A stretch of DNA of 35,849 nt from assembly GCA_934675585.1 (NCBI GenBank), contig CAKUQY010000020.1, positions 1 to 35,849 of the forward strand, read 5' to 3'. The translations under genes and the position numbers were made by a program. Position 1 is the first letter of the stretch. Every line of letters starts with the position of its first letter. Under the pieces are notes generated by a model. It was not told the origin of the DNA. It was given only the letters and a program-made list of their open reading frames with translations, and searched no databases. The DNA is from an uncultured Opitutales bacterium (GTDB taxonomy: Bacteria > Verrucomicrobiota > Verrucomicrobiia > Opitutales > UBA953). This document shows positions 17,801 through 25,318 of the stretch, in pieces.

Positions 17801-19102
17801 TCGGGCGGGATCACTGATCGGTTAAAAAATGATTGGGGACTCGGGAACGCCGCTTCGGGCGTTTGGAATCAATTGATGCGGGAACGCGTGCGCAATGTTT
17901 ACGGGAACGCAAGTCGTCAAGAAGATGGTTCGTTTCCTAATGGAGTTGACGACGATGGCAAATGTCACATTGATGAAGACGCTCACGATAAAACAGGCAA
18001 GGGCGGTTTAAAACGAATCGACCATCGCCACCACGCGCTCGACGCAATCGTTATCGCAAGTTGCGAGCGCCGACATGTGCAAAATATCAATCGTGAAAAC
18101 GCACAAGAGTTTTTCAAACAAGGCGAAAATCAAAAACGTGAATTCGCGCCACCTTGCGAAAATTTTGCCGAGATTGTCAAAGCTGCACTCGCAAATAAAG
18201 TTGTTTCAATCAAAGGCAATAACCGCGTATTTACTGGCAATACCAGTTATATTGCAACCTATCAAGGACGTAAGAAAAAATATGAACATAAAAAACAAAG
18301 CGGATTTGTTATTCGGCGGAGATTGCATGAAGATACATTCTGGGGACTTGTTGATGAAAATAACGTTTCATTGCGAATTAATCTTGAAGAGCTCGGGAAA
18401 GCAAAAACAGCCGCAGATAAAAAATCTGTTTCGAAAAAGATCAATAAGTGCAATGATAACGTTGTGAAGTCTATTCTTAACCGTCATTTGCTAAATAACG
18501 GTAGCGATTTGACTGAAGCATTCTCGCCAAATGGAATTGCCGAAATGAACGCGATAATCACGCGCGATGGGAACGCATTAACGCCAAAAGGCAAACCACA
18601 CAAAGCAATCAAATACTTCCACATTGTTGAAGATAAAGGAGCCGGTTTTGTCGTTTCTAAAACAAAATACAAACCAACAAAAGTCGCCTACGGCGCAAAA
18701 GGTGGGAACTTGAAATTGGCTGTTTTTCTGGACAATAAAGGTAAATGGGGACGGAAAACAATTACGATTCGAGATATGATGAATTCGTTTGAAATTAAGA
18801 TTCCAAATTTGCTTTTTGAGGTACGTCCAGACGATTTAATTTATTGGCCAGAAGAAGCAAAACAAAACGAAATCCCAACACTCGAAACAATTGATTTGAA
18901 AAGAGTGTTTAAGGTGAGAAAGTTTAATGAAGAAAAAAATAGAACAAGAATTTATGTTGATCCCGTAAATATTTCCATGGAGTTGCTAAAAAAGAAGGAG
19001 TGTGAAATAGAAATTAAAGCAGGACAAAAATTTTATCCGCTGACAAGTGATCGCCTTGGTAACATTACGGGTATAAAAACTGATTTTTTGAATAATGGCT
19101 GA
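14804..19102 (+). CDS. cas9: CRISPR-associated endonuclease Cas9 (type II, II-C-like)
   Basis: RNA-guided nuclease that cuts DNA matching crRNA spacers. At 1432 residues it is large for II-C, but similar sizes are known in Bacteroidetes. RuvC-I is at the N-terminus (LGLDLGTNSVGHAL, D10). The arginine-rich bridge helix spans about 69-95 (SERRGFRSMRRRYGRF). RuvC-II is IHIELGREL (E792). The HNH domain is YQVDHIVPYSKYNNDSRDNK (D877, H878). RuvC-III is DHRHHALDAIVIAS (H1077, D1080). The rest is recognition lobe and C-terminal PAM-interacting region. All catalytic residues are present, so it looks active. Its stop overlaps the cas1 start by 8 bases. No csn2 or cas4 is seen. About 21 dispersed-motif cores lie within it. 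Confidence 0.97.
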   Translation: MKEVKVLGLDLGTNSVGHALVTKKYEEDSVLPASIEIIDANSRIVPPRSAAKDPLVDYLKGAKQKSTASERRGFRSMRRRYGRFILRRERLFRVLHELAWLPEHMENALDFEKHLGRFKVQNDKSLKIEPIDKTVQVPTMQWNGKEFAFPQAFDAMLADFAVPAGTLISHDWVIYYLRKKALVEKLSNEELAYVISAFNTKRGYYQRGRNNEDKTEDANKLTYTIDEPTIVEKREIIDDDELPKGIKNKNMLLVLDCQSSLKDACGNARPLCFYFEKFKDRTFSAMNVGDKIANVVVEEIIEEDDDGNNILKSQPKCFIDAWLYKKTRAAESLASSGKTLGATIYDMLKETVLSGDIRIVGGVFGTINRKHYVDELRKILKTQVQWHPELKDAETLKKVAAALYPKNPDHQAKRTGKNQTLIDFIIEDVVFYQRPLKTKKSLIDKCELESRGNNKRPCAAISNPIAQEFRVLQFVSNLKVLDEYGEDWTAKFLGTPEKYQALYELLISKKEQKFGTSFNKELIKIAIGDSKKKLLVADNVELTAQKIKTNFDEVKSVKLNYTRAEIAKHFKKLFGNWQWNLNNDQEYALWHLCYSVSDPRELEKGLKKFAIKYTEIFAGTQISPEEFAEEFKKIEPFEEGYSAYSEKALKKMLPLMRPKFDWESVPASAQMRIDAFLNYRLENADEDAREEHEDLRDYLAKQGRGAITARSEFYGLQPWLAKLLVYGPATADDGEKWVCGNDIRKFISNSDKKGFRAGTLRNPIVESIALESLRVVADIVDKYGVPDEIHIELGRELNATAEQRKKTKERNDKNEAARKKAEEECKKYIRDKGSNEKLAKLVERYLLWEEQEHRDPYVLDRTISISEALNGELYQVDHIVPYSKYNNDSRDNKVLTIAAVNKAKSDRTGMQFIKEMDGASVGGNEIYKEAEYRNNIREFFWRNKRKQELLLSETIPEGFQSAQLNNTRYITKFVAKQLSKLVRGNDNDGGAISKNIVVVSGGITDRLKNDWGLGNAASGVWNQLMRERVRNVYGNASRQEDGSFPNGVDDDGKCHIDEDAHDKTGKGGLKRIDHRHHALDAIVIASCERRHVQNINRENAQEFFKQGENQKREFAPPCENFAEIVKAALANKVVSIKGNNRVFTGNTSYIATYQGRKKKYEHKKQSGFVIRRRLHEDTFWGLVDENNVSLRINLEELGKAKTAADKKSVSKKINKCNDNVVKSILNRHLLNNGSDLTEAFSPNGIAEMNAIITRDGNALTPKGKPHKAIKYFHIVEDKGAGFVVSKTKYKPTKVAYGAKGGNLKLAVFLDNKGKWGRKTITIRDMMNSFEIKIPNLLFEVRPDDLIYWPEEAKQNEIPTLETIDLKRVFKVRKFNEEKNRTRIYVDPVNISMELLKKKECEIEIKAGQKFYPLTSDRLGNITGIKTDFLNNG

Positions 19103-20024
19103 TCGCATCTTACATCTTGAATCGCCCGTGTATTTGTCGCTAAAATACAATCAATTGTGTTTTAAATATCCGCAAGATTGCGACAAAAAAGATCGCACGG
19201 TGCCGATTCAAGATGTTGCCGTGTTGGTGCTTGATAACGAGCGTATCACTTTATCTCAACCACTAATCGCCAAGTGTGCCGAATTGGGTGTGGTGATTGT
19301 TGGTTGCGATGAAAAACATTTGCCAGTATCGCTTACGCTTTCGTTAAACGGCAACTCAAACCAAAGTCAAATTTTTCAAGCACAAGCACAAATTAGCGAA
19401 CCCTTGAAAAAACAACTTTGGAAACAAATCGTTATCCAAAAAATCAATAATCAGGCCGCGTTGCTCAAAACGATTGGCGGGAACGCCGAATTTTTGAAAG
19501 AACTCGCGCAAAAAGTAAACAGTGGCGACACCAATAATTGCGAAGCTGTTGCCGCCGCTTATTATTGGAAAAATATTTTTAAAGAATACGTTCCCGCATT
19601 TACTCGTGATCGATATGGTGAGCCACCTAATTCATTACTCAATTACGGTTATGCCATTTTGAGAGCAATGACCGCACGCGCTATCGTTGCCGCGGGGCTA
19701 CACCCAACACTCGGCATTTTCCATCACGGCAAATACAACGCTTATTGCCTTGCGGATGATTTGATGGAACCTTTTCGCCCGTGGGTTGATCGTGCCGTTT
19801 ATGAATTGCTCGAAGCCGCGGGAACAGAAATTCTTGAAACAGGCAGAATTACACGCGATATGAAAACACGACTTTATGAAGTATTATTTGAAGACACTGT
19901 TGTCGCAGGTGTGCGCCATCCCGTTTGTCTTTGTTTAGGTAAAACAGCCGTTTCGTTTGTAAAAACATTTCGGGCAGAACCTAACGAGCCCACACCGCGA
20001 AAACTTGTATTGCCAAAATTTTGA
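19095..20024 (+). CDS. cas1: CRISPR-associated integrase Cas1 (type II)
   Basis: With Cas2, Cas1 inserts new spacers at the leader end of the array. The 309-residue protein is of the type II kind. Probable metal ligands are E150 (NCEAVAAAYYW), H210 (GIFHHGKYNAYC) and D222 (LADDLMEPFRPW), all in family context. An N-terminal beta-rich domain (about 1-95) precedes the catalytic helical domain. It overlaps the end of cas9 by 8 bases (ATGGCTGA), suggesting translational coupling. The leader of the CRISPR array follows directly, and cas2 is not adjacent but lies beyond the array. Confidence 0.96.
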   Translation: MADRILHLESPVYLSLKYNQLCFKYPQDCDKKDRTVPIQDVAVLVLDNERITLSQPLIAKCAELGVVIVGCDEKHLPVSLTLSLNGNSNQSQIFQAQAQISEPLKKQLWKQIVIQKINNQAALLKTIGGNAEFLKELAQKVNSGDTNNCEAVAAAYYWKNIFKEYVPAFTRDRYGEPPNSLLNYGYAILRAMTARAIVAAGLHPTLGIFHHGKYNAYCLADDLMEPFRPWVDRAVYELLEAAGTEILETGRITRDMKTRLYEVLFEDTVVAGVRHPVCLCLGKTAVSFVKTFRAEPNEPTPRKLVLPKF

Positions 20025-20134
20025 TAAAATGCGCTCCCACAAATTAGAAATGAAAAAATGACCCAAAAATTCAATCATTTTGAAGAACTCTTCTATTTTT
20101 TTAGTTTATTTTAGCGTTCCCGCAAATGTGCGAT

Positions 20135-20163
20135 TTGACTAAAAAGTCCATCGTTGCTATAAT
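20135..20163 (+). promoter_or_regulatory. CRISPR leader promoter
   Basis: TTGACT (20135-20140), exactly 17 bp, then TATAAT (20158-20163) is a near-perfect sigma-70-type promoter. Transcription would begin near 20170, about 40 bases before the first repeat, and read the array in the plus direction. This agrees with the orientation deduced from the tracrRNA anti-repeat. Confidence 0.8.
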
Positions 20164-20186
20164 CTTTATTGTTCTTTCACTACTTA

Positions 20187-20221
20187 GCTACTCTCAGAAT
20201 AGGCAGTCTGTTGTGAGTAGC
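20187..20221 (+). promoter_or_regulatory. Leader segment complementary to the first CRISPR repeat
   Basis: GCTACTC at 20187-20193, within the transcribed part of the leader, is the exact complement of GAGTAGC at 20215-20221 in repeat 1. A 7-bp stem around a 21-base loop would sequester the part of the first repeat that must pair with tracrRNA. The leader segment resembles the tracrRNA anti-repeat itself (GGCTACTC). Confidence 0.45.
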
Positions 20222-22419
20222 CTTCAAAAATTTTCTGCTTACAACAAAAGGTCGCGCTCATTTCGGGCAAAACATGTTGTGAGTAGCCTTCAAAAATTTT
20301 CTGCTTACAACTGAAGAATTGGTTTGCAGGAGCCAATGGCGGTTGTGAGTAGCCTTCAAAAATTTTCTGCTTACAACGCTCTGCGGTTGTTGTGATAGTC
20401 GCGCCAAGTTGTGAGTAGCCTTCAAAAATTTTCTGCTTACAACGACAAAAAGATTGTCGGCATTTCTTGCGTTGTTGTGAGTAGCCTTCAAAAATTTTCT
20501 GCTTACAACTCAACGTTTAGGATTGTCGCAAGCCAAATTGTTGTGAGTAGCCTTCAAAAATTTTCTGCTTACAACTCGCAAGTTCTAAACAATTTTGCGA
20601 TAGAAGTTGTGAGTAGCCTTCAAAAATTTTCTGCTTACAACCGATTTATAGCGGTGTATCGTATCAATGTCGTTGTGAGTAGCCTTCAAAAATTTTCTGC
20701 TTACAACACTTCTGTGGGAATTGCGAATTCGACGACAGTTGTGAGTAGCCTTCAAAAATTTTCTGCTTACAACAGAAATGACGAACAATAAAGATGTTTG
20801 TAAGTTGTGAGTAGCCTTCAAAAATTTTCTGCTTACAACGCGACTGAAATTTTTGGCGATGTCGGTGCTGTTGTGAGTAGCCTTCAAAAATTTTCTGCTT
20901 ACAACTTATGTAAAATCATCTTTTAACTCTCCTTTGTTGTGAGTAGCCTTCAAAAATTTTCTGCTTACAACATGTCCGAAAACGCCCAATCGTAAAGCGG
21001 AGTTGTGAGTAGCCTTCAAAAATTTTCTGCTTACAACGATATTTCTCAACGAATGACGGCAACTATCGTTGTGAGTAGCCTTCAAAAATTTTCTGCTTAC
21101 AACAAAGGACATCGAAGGGATGAACATTGTGAAGTTGTGAGTAGCCTTCAAAAATTTTCTGCTTACAACAAAGGCAACTTGCCAAACGCGGACGTGATGT
21201 TGTGAGTAGCCTTCAAAAATTTTCTGCTTACAACTCGTTCAAAATGAAAGCAATTCAAGTTTTGTTGTGAGTAGCCTTCAAAAATTTTCTGCTTACAACC
21301 TTTTCAACGAAATCAAACACTCGTTCAATGTTGTGAGTAGCCTTCAAAAATTTTCTGCTTACAACATTGTCGAAATTGACGGGGAAATAATCGAAGTTGT
21401 GAGTAGCCTTCAAAAATTTTCTGCTTACAACGGGACTAAAAAGCAATGAGTAAATGGATTAGTTGTGAGTAGCCTTCAAAAATTTTCTGCTTACAACTAT
21501 GTCAATGGCGTGTTGGCGATTCGGTAGTTGTGAGTAGCCTTCAAAAATTTTCTGCTTACAACATCGAATCATTCGAGCGCCGCAACGGTATGGTTGTGAG
21601 TAGCCTTCAAAAATTTTCTGCTTACAACTAACATCGGCGGGACAATAGTGCCTGTTTTGTTGTGAGTAGCCTTCAAAAATTTTCTGCTTACAACGCAACC
21701 AACCCGGAATATCTTTATTTTTCTGTTGTGAGTAGCCTTCAAAAATTTTCTGCTTACAACCATTGTTTCGAGCGCTCGAATAGGCAAGCTGTTGTGAGTA
21801 GCCTTCAAAAATTTTCTGCTTACAACTTAAATTTTTCCCAAAGATATCAGAAGCTGGTTGTGAGTAGCCTTCAAAAATTTTCTGCTTACAACAAAAAATA
21901 CAAACAATATCGCGAGACGCTTGTTGTGAGTAGCCTTCAAAAATTTTCTGCTTACAACCCAAAACAGCGCAACCAATGCGATTACGAAGTTGTGAGTAGC
22001 CTTCAAAAATTTTCTGCTTACAACAGCGTCAACATACCAAGGACGCCAATACTGTTGTGAGTAGCCTTCAAAAATTTTCTGCTTACAACATTGTTTTTTG
22101 TTTTTTTCTATCTTTTATAGTTGTGAGTAGCCTTCAAAAATTTTCTGCTTACAACCTGAAATCACACAGAAACGGTTAAGAACTTGTTGTGAGTAGCCTT
22201 CAAAAATTTTCTGCTTACAACTCAAATTTCTCTTCGCTTTTTGTTTCGGCTGTTGTGAGTAGCCTTCAAAAATTTTCTGCTTACAACAATATCCCGTCGT
22301 AGTATTGCACATTTTCGGTTGTGAGTAGCCTTCAAAAATTTTCTGCTTACAACCGCATGATAACTCGATTAAATAGTGCCCGCGTTGTGAGTAGCCTTCA
22401 AAAATTTTCTGCTTACAAC
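20210..22419 (+). CRISPR. CRISPR array, 34 identical repeats and 33 spacers
   Basis: The 36-base repeat begins GTTGTGAGTAGCC, has a central CAAAAATTTT, and ends CTGCTTACAAC; its ends are partly complementary. I located 34 copies, the first at 20210 and the last at 22384, with no differences between them that I could see. Of 33 spacers, 29 are 30 bases long and four are 29 (after repeats 15, 16, 20 and 28). The promoter upstream and the anti-repeat downstream both show plus-strand transcription, so the leader-proximal end is near 20210. Long open frames through the array on both strands come from the 66-base period and are not genes. Confidence 0.99.
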
Positions 22420-22428
22420 GCGTTCTCG

Positions 22429-22451
22429 CGCTTTGAGGAAGGGCTTTTTTT
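22429..22451 (+). terminator. Weak terminator-like hairpin after the array, overlapping the cas2 ribosome binding site
   Basis: After the last repeat, GCTTT and AGGGC can pair (with two G-U pairs) around GAGGA, followed by seven T residues. The same bases contain GAGGAAGGG (22435-22443), a good Shine-Dalgarno sequence 8 bases before the cas2 ATG. Stability is low, so termination is uncertain, but the ribosome binding site is clear. Confidence 0.4.
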
Positions 22452-22835
22452 ATGAAAACTAAGCATATAACAACTCGTTTTAGTGAATATCGAATTATGT
22501 GGTGCATTATTATGTTTGATTTACCGACATTAACCAAGCGGCAGCGTCGCGCGGCGAACCAGTTTCGTATTGATTTAAAAAAGGAAGGTTTTGAGTTTTG
22601 TGAATTGTCGGTTTATGCGCGTCATTGCACGAGTTTAGAGGCGGTGAATACTCATTGTTCTCATATAAAAAAGTTTTTGCCGCGCGAGGGGCTTGTGCTT
22701 GCATTGCCGATTACCGATCGTCAATTTAGGGAAATCCGCATAATGTTGTCAGAAAAGCCGCCTCAAACGATGAAACAAATGCTTGATTCTTGTGCAGGCG
22801 AGGCTCCGCCAGAGCAAATTGAGTTTGATTTTTAG
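22452..22835 (+). CDS. cas2: CRISPR-associated protein Cas2 (type II)
   Basis: Cas2 forms the dimeric core of the Cas1-Cas2 spacer integration complex. The family signature is IIMFDLPTLTKRQRRAA near residues 19-35, with the conserved aspartate D23 after the first beta strand. ELSVYARHC follows, as in type II Cas2, and the C-terminus ends IEFDF. At 127 residues it has a slightly long N-terminus (15 extra residues before MWCIIMFD). Unusually, it lies downstream of the array, cut off from cas1 by 2.4 kb. A strong Shine-Dalgarno sequence precedes it. It contains no copy of the dispersed motif. Confidence 0.95.
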   Translation: MKTKHITTRFSEYRIMWCIIMFDLPTLTKRQRRAANQFRIDLKKEGFEFCELSVYARHCTSLEAVNTHCSHIKKFLPREGLVLALPITDRQFREIRIMLSEKPPQTMKQMLDSCAGEAPPEQIEFDF

Positions 22836-22865
22836 TTTGCTTTTTTAGTGTAATAGGTTCATACT
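22825..22865 (+). promoter_or_regulatory. Candidate tracrRNA promoters
   Basis: Two overlapping candidates exist. TTGATT (22825-22830) is spaced 18 bp from TGTAAT (22849-22854). TTGCTT (22837-22842) is spaced 17 bp from CATACT (22860-22865). The first has the better hexamers; the second would start transcription at about 22872, right at the anti-repeat. Confidence 0.4.
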
Positions 22866-22871
22866 ATTTTA

Positions 22872-22964
22872 TGAAGCAATTTGAAGGCTACTCACAATAA
22901 GGATTATTCCGTTGTGTTATACATACAGTAGCGGCGCTCGCAAGGGCGTCGCTCTTTTTATTTT
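22872..22964 (+). ncRNA. tracrRNA
   Basis: TTTGAAGGCTACTCACAA at 22880-22897 is the exact complement of an 18-base block in the 5' half of the CRISPR repeat. AAGCA just upstream (22874-22878) can pair with TGCTT in its 3' half, leaving a bulge. A small nexus-like hairpin GGA-TTAT-TCC follows at 22901-22910. The transcript ends in a 10-bp stem with two G-U pairs and a GCAA loop (22930-22953), then CTTTTTATTTT, a strong intrinsic terminator. The RNA lies after cas2 in the same direction as the array. The exact 5' end is inferred. Confidence 0.88.
22930..22964 (+). terminator. Intrinsic terminator of the tracrRNA
   Basis: AGCGGCGCTC pairs with GGGCGTCGCT over 10 bp around a GCAA tetraloop, followed by CTTTTTATTTT. 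Confidence 0.85.
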
Positions 22965-23097
22965 CCTGCGTTCCCGCGGGTTTTTCTAACATCTTGACGC
23001 GCGGGCGTGGATTGGTTATCTTTTTTGTTTGGTTAATTTGCAGATGTTAAATTTATTAAAGATTTTTACAAAAAAGTCGTGTGTTGAGTCTCCAAAA

Positions 23098-24126
23098 ATG
23101 ACTCACGATTTTTTGATTGTTGGGCAGGGCTTGGCGGGAACGCTTTTGGCGTTGGAGCTGGAAAAGCGCGGGAAGCGCGTTTTGGTCGTTGATGACGCTT
23201 GGGCGAGCGCGGCGAGCATGGTTGCCGCGGGCGTGCAGAATCCCGTCACGGGAATTCGCCTGACGAAAACGCTGGGCGCGGACGATCTTTTGCCCGCGGC
23301 GCATCGCATTTACTCGGAACTGGAAGCGCGTTATGGGAAGAAGTTTTTTCATTTTGTGCCGTTTTATCGTTATTACGGGAGCGAGCACGAGCGCGCGGTG
23401 AAGGCGCAGCGTGTCGCGACGGAAGATTACGGCGATTGGCTGAGCGACGACGTTCCCGCGGGAACGCTTTGTGGTGGCGGGCTCAATGACAAATTGGGCG
23501 GTTTTTTTGTTCGGCGCACTGGCTGGCTCGATTTGCCGCCGCTGTTAAAAACTGTTGCCGAAGATTTGCGTTCCCGCGGCAGTTTGCGCAATGAAGTTTT
23601 TGACGAAAACGAATTAACCGTCGAAAAAAACGGCGTGCGTTGGCGCGATGTTTTTGCGCGCGGCGTGATTTACTGCAACGGATTTCGCGCGCGGGAGAGC
23701 AAATATTTTTCGCATTTGCGCTGGCAACCAGCCAAGGGCGAATACATCGAACTCGATTTGGCGGGAACGGAAAAATTTCAGGAACAAATTTTAAAAGGTT
23801 CGGTCGTTGCGATTCCGCTGGGCGGTTCGCGCTGGCGCGTCGGTTCCAATTACGATCGCGAAGTTTTGGATTCCGTCCCGACAAAATTGGTGGCGGAGCA
23901 TTTGCAGCGCATGGCATTGTCGCTTTTTGCGTTCCCGCCGAATGAAGTCAAAATCGTTGCTCAGCGCGCCGGCGTGCGTCCGGCGATTGCGGGAGCCGTT
24001 CCCGCGGTGGGGCCACATCAAGGGTTCCCGCGCGTTTTTTTGTTTAATGGTTTTGGCTCGAAGGGCACGACGTGGATTCCGCTTTACGCGGAACGTTTTG
24101 CAGAAAAACTTTTATCATTTGAATAA
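23098..24126 (+). CDS. FAD-dependent oxidoreductase, DAO family
   Basis: A 342-residue flavoprotein. The FAD-binding GxGxxG is at the extreme N-terminus (FLIVGQGLAGT, residues 5-15), followed by the acidic end of the second beta strand in VLVVDD. C-terminal segments WRVGSNYD, RAGVRPAI and FNGFGSKGTTW match the amino-acid oxidase/MnmC-type fold, which oxidises a C-N bond using FAD. The substrate is unknown. I chose the ATG at 23098, which places the Rossmann motif normally; an in-frame TTG at 23029 would add 23 unlikely residues. The MFS gene follows after 2 bases, suggesting co-transcription. Confidence 0.8.
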   Translation: MTHDFLIVGQGLAGTLLALELEKRGKRVLVVDDAWASAASMVAAGVQNPVTGIRLTKTLGADDLLPAAHRIYSELEARYGKKFFHFVPFYRYYGSEHERAVKAQRVATEDYGDWLSDDVPAGTLCGGGLNDKLGGFFVRRTGWLDLPPLLKTVAEDLRSRGSLRNEVFDENELTVEKNGVRWRDVFARGVIYCNGFRARESKYFSHLRWQPAKGEYIELDLAGTEKFQEQILKGSVVAIPLGGSRWRVGSNYDREVLDSVPTKLVAEHLQRMALSLFAFPPNEVKIVAQRAGVRPAIAGAVPAVGPHQGFPRVFLFNGFGSKGTTWIPLYAERFAEKLLSFE

Positions 24127-24128
24127 AT

Positions 24129-25313
24129 ATGAAATATCCGCTTTATGTTTATCGCTTGGCGCTCATTGCGTTTTATTTTGTGCAGGGCGTCATTTTTTCC
24201 GCGTGGGCAAGCCGTCTGCCAGACGTGAAAGAGATTTTTTCTTTTAATGACAGCGAGCTTGGTTTGCTGCTTTTGGCGATTCCGCTGGTGCAGATTACGA
24301 CGCTGCCGCTGTGGGGAACGATTGTTGAAAAATTGGGCTCGGACCGCTGTTTGAGAATGAGCGTCGTTTTTTACGCGGGTTCGCTGGCGGTTTGCGGCGG
24401 GCTGACTTTGACGCAGAATGTTTGGCTGCTCGTTGCGGGACTGATTTTTTTGGGTTTGGGCGAAACCGCGCACAATATTTCGCTGAACACGCAGGGCGTG
24501 ATGCTCGAAAAACTTTACGGCAAAAGCATTATGAGTTTGTTTCATGGCGCGTGGAGTTTTTCGGGCTTTATCGCGGGCATCGTGAGTTCGTTCTTGGTGA
24601 ATCACGGCGTTGAAGTTTGGGAACATTTTTTGGGCGTTTTGTTCGTGTGTTTAGCGATTTTGCTGGCGCTGAGAAAATATTTGATCCCCGACCACACAGA
24701 AATCGAAGGGCTTAGCGAAGAGCCTTCCCGCGAGAACGAAACGCACGCGCTTTTGAGTCCGTTCATTTTGCTCGTGGGCGTGATTGCCTGCGTCTGCATG
24801 GCTTGCGAAGGCGTGGTTTACGATTGGAGTAGCATTTATTTTGTCGATGTGGTGCAATCTGACGAATCGCTTTACCGCTTGGGCTATACGGCTTCGATGG
24901 GCGCGATGGCGTTCGGGCGTTTTGTGGGCGATATTTTCATTCGCAAATGGGGACGTATTTTTATGCTGCGCGTTTGCGCGGTGCTGATTTGTTCGGGGCT
25001 TTCGCTGTTGGTGGCGTTCCCGCAGGTCGTTCCCGCGACTTTGGGATTTTTGTTGGTCGGGCTCGGGGTTTCGGCGATCGCGCCAATTTGTTTTGCGTTG
25101 GCGGGAACGGCTCCTTCGGTTTCGCCGAGCAAAGGTTTGGCGATGGTGATTGCGATTAGCAATTTAGGATTCTTGCTGGCGCCGCCGATTATTGGATTTT
25201 TGTCGCATTCGCTGGGTTCGTTGCGTTGGGCGCTTTGGGTGATGACGCTTGTCGCACTGTCGATTTTGGTTTTGCCACAGTGGTTGGGAAAATTTAGTAT
25301 GAAAAACGTGTAA
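24129..25313 (+). CDS. MFS transporter (YbjJ-like)
   Basis: A 394-residue inner-membrane protein with about 12 hydrophobic segments, the normal count for the major facilitator superfamily. SAWASRLPDVKEIF and the second-half GVVYDWSSIYF recall the YbjJ-like group of putative sugar or metabolite transporters, a resemblance from memory rather than a search. The loop between the two six-helix halves is near residues 185-215 (HTEIEGLSEEPSRE). It starts 2 bases after the FAD oxidoreductase and ends 5 bases before murI, so the three are likely one transcript. Substrate not predictable. Confidence 0.8.
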   Translation: MKYPLYVYRLALIAFYFVQGVIFSAWASRLPDVKEIFSFNDSELGLLLLAIPLVQITTLPLWGTIVEKLGSDRCLRMSVVFYAGSLAVCGGLTLTQNVWLLVAGLIFLGLGETAHNISLNTQGVMLEKLYGKSIMSLFHGAWSFSGFIAGIVSSFLVNHGVEVWEHFLGVLFVCLAILLALRKYLIPDHTEIEGLSEEPSRENETHALLSPFILLVGVIACVCMACEGVVYDWSSIYFVDVVQSDESLYRLGYTASMGAMAFGRFVGDIFIRKWGRIFMLRVCAVLICSGLSLLVAFPQVVPATLGFLLVGLGVSAIAPICFALAGTAPSVSPSKGLAMVIAISNLGFLLAPPIIGFLSHSLGSLRWALWVMTLVALSILVLPQWLGKFSMKNV

Positions 25314-25318
25314 TCGTC

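Noticed and set aside
20230..20245. Possible promoter inside each CRISPR repeat (TG followed by TACAAC at the repeat end), as in Neisseria-type II-C arrays
   Set aside because: The -10 match is only partial, the TG is one base off the extended -10 spacing, and no suitable -35 is present, while a near-consensus promoter exists in the leader.
20246..22383. Self-targeting spacers matching genes in this window
   Set aside because: A few spacers were compared by eye and only short chance matches were seen (for example a 10-base match between one spacer and the leader). A proper search was not possible.
20126..22537. Several open frames of 60-167 codons on both strands inside the CRISPR array, with repeated peptides such as VVSSLQKFSAYN
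   Set aside because: They arise because the repeat-plus-spacer unit is 66 bases, a multiple of three, and has no stop codon in some frames. They are array sequence, not genes.
24084..24626. A 180-codon antisense frame across the MFS gene start
   Set aside because: Shadow frame with biased composition opposite a clear transporter gene.
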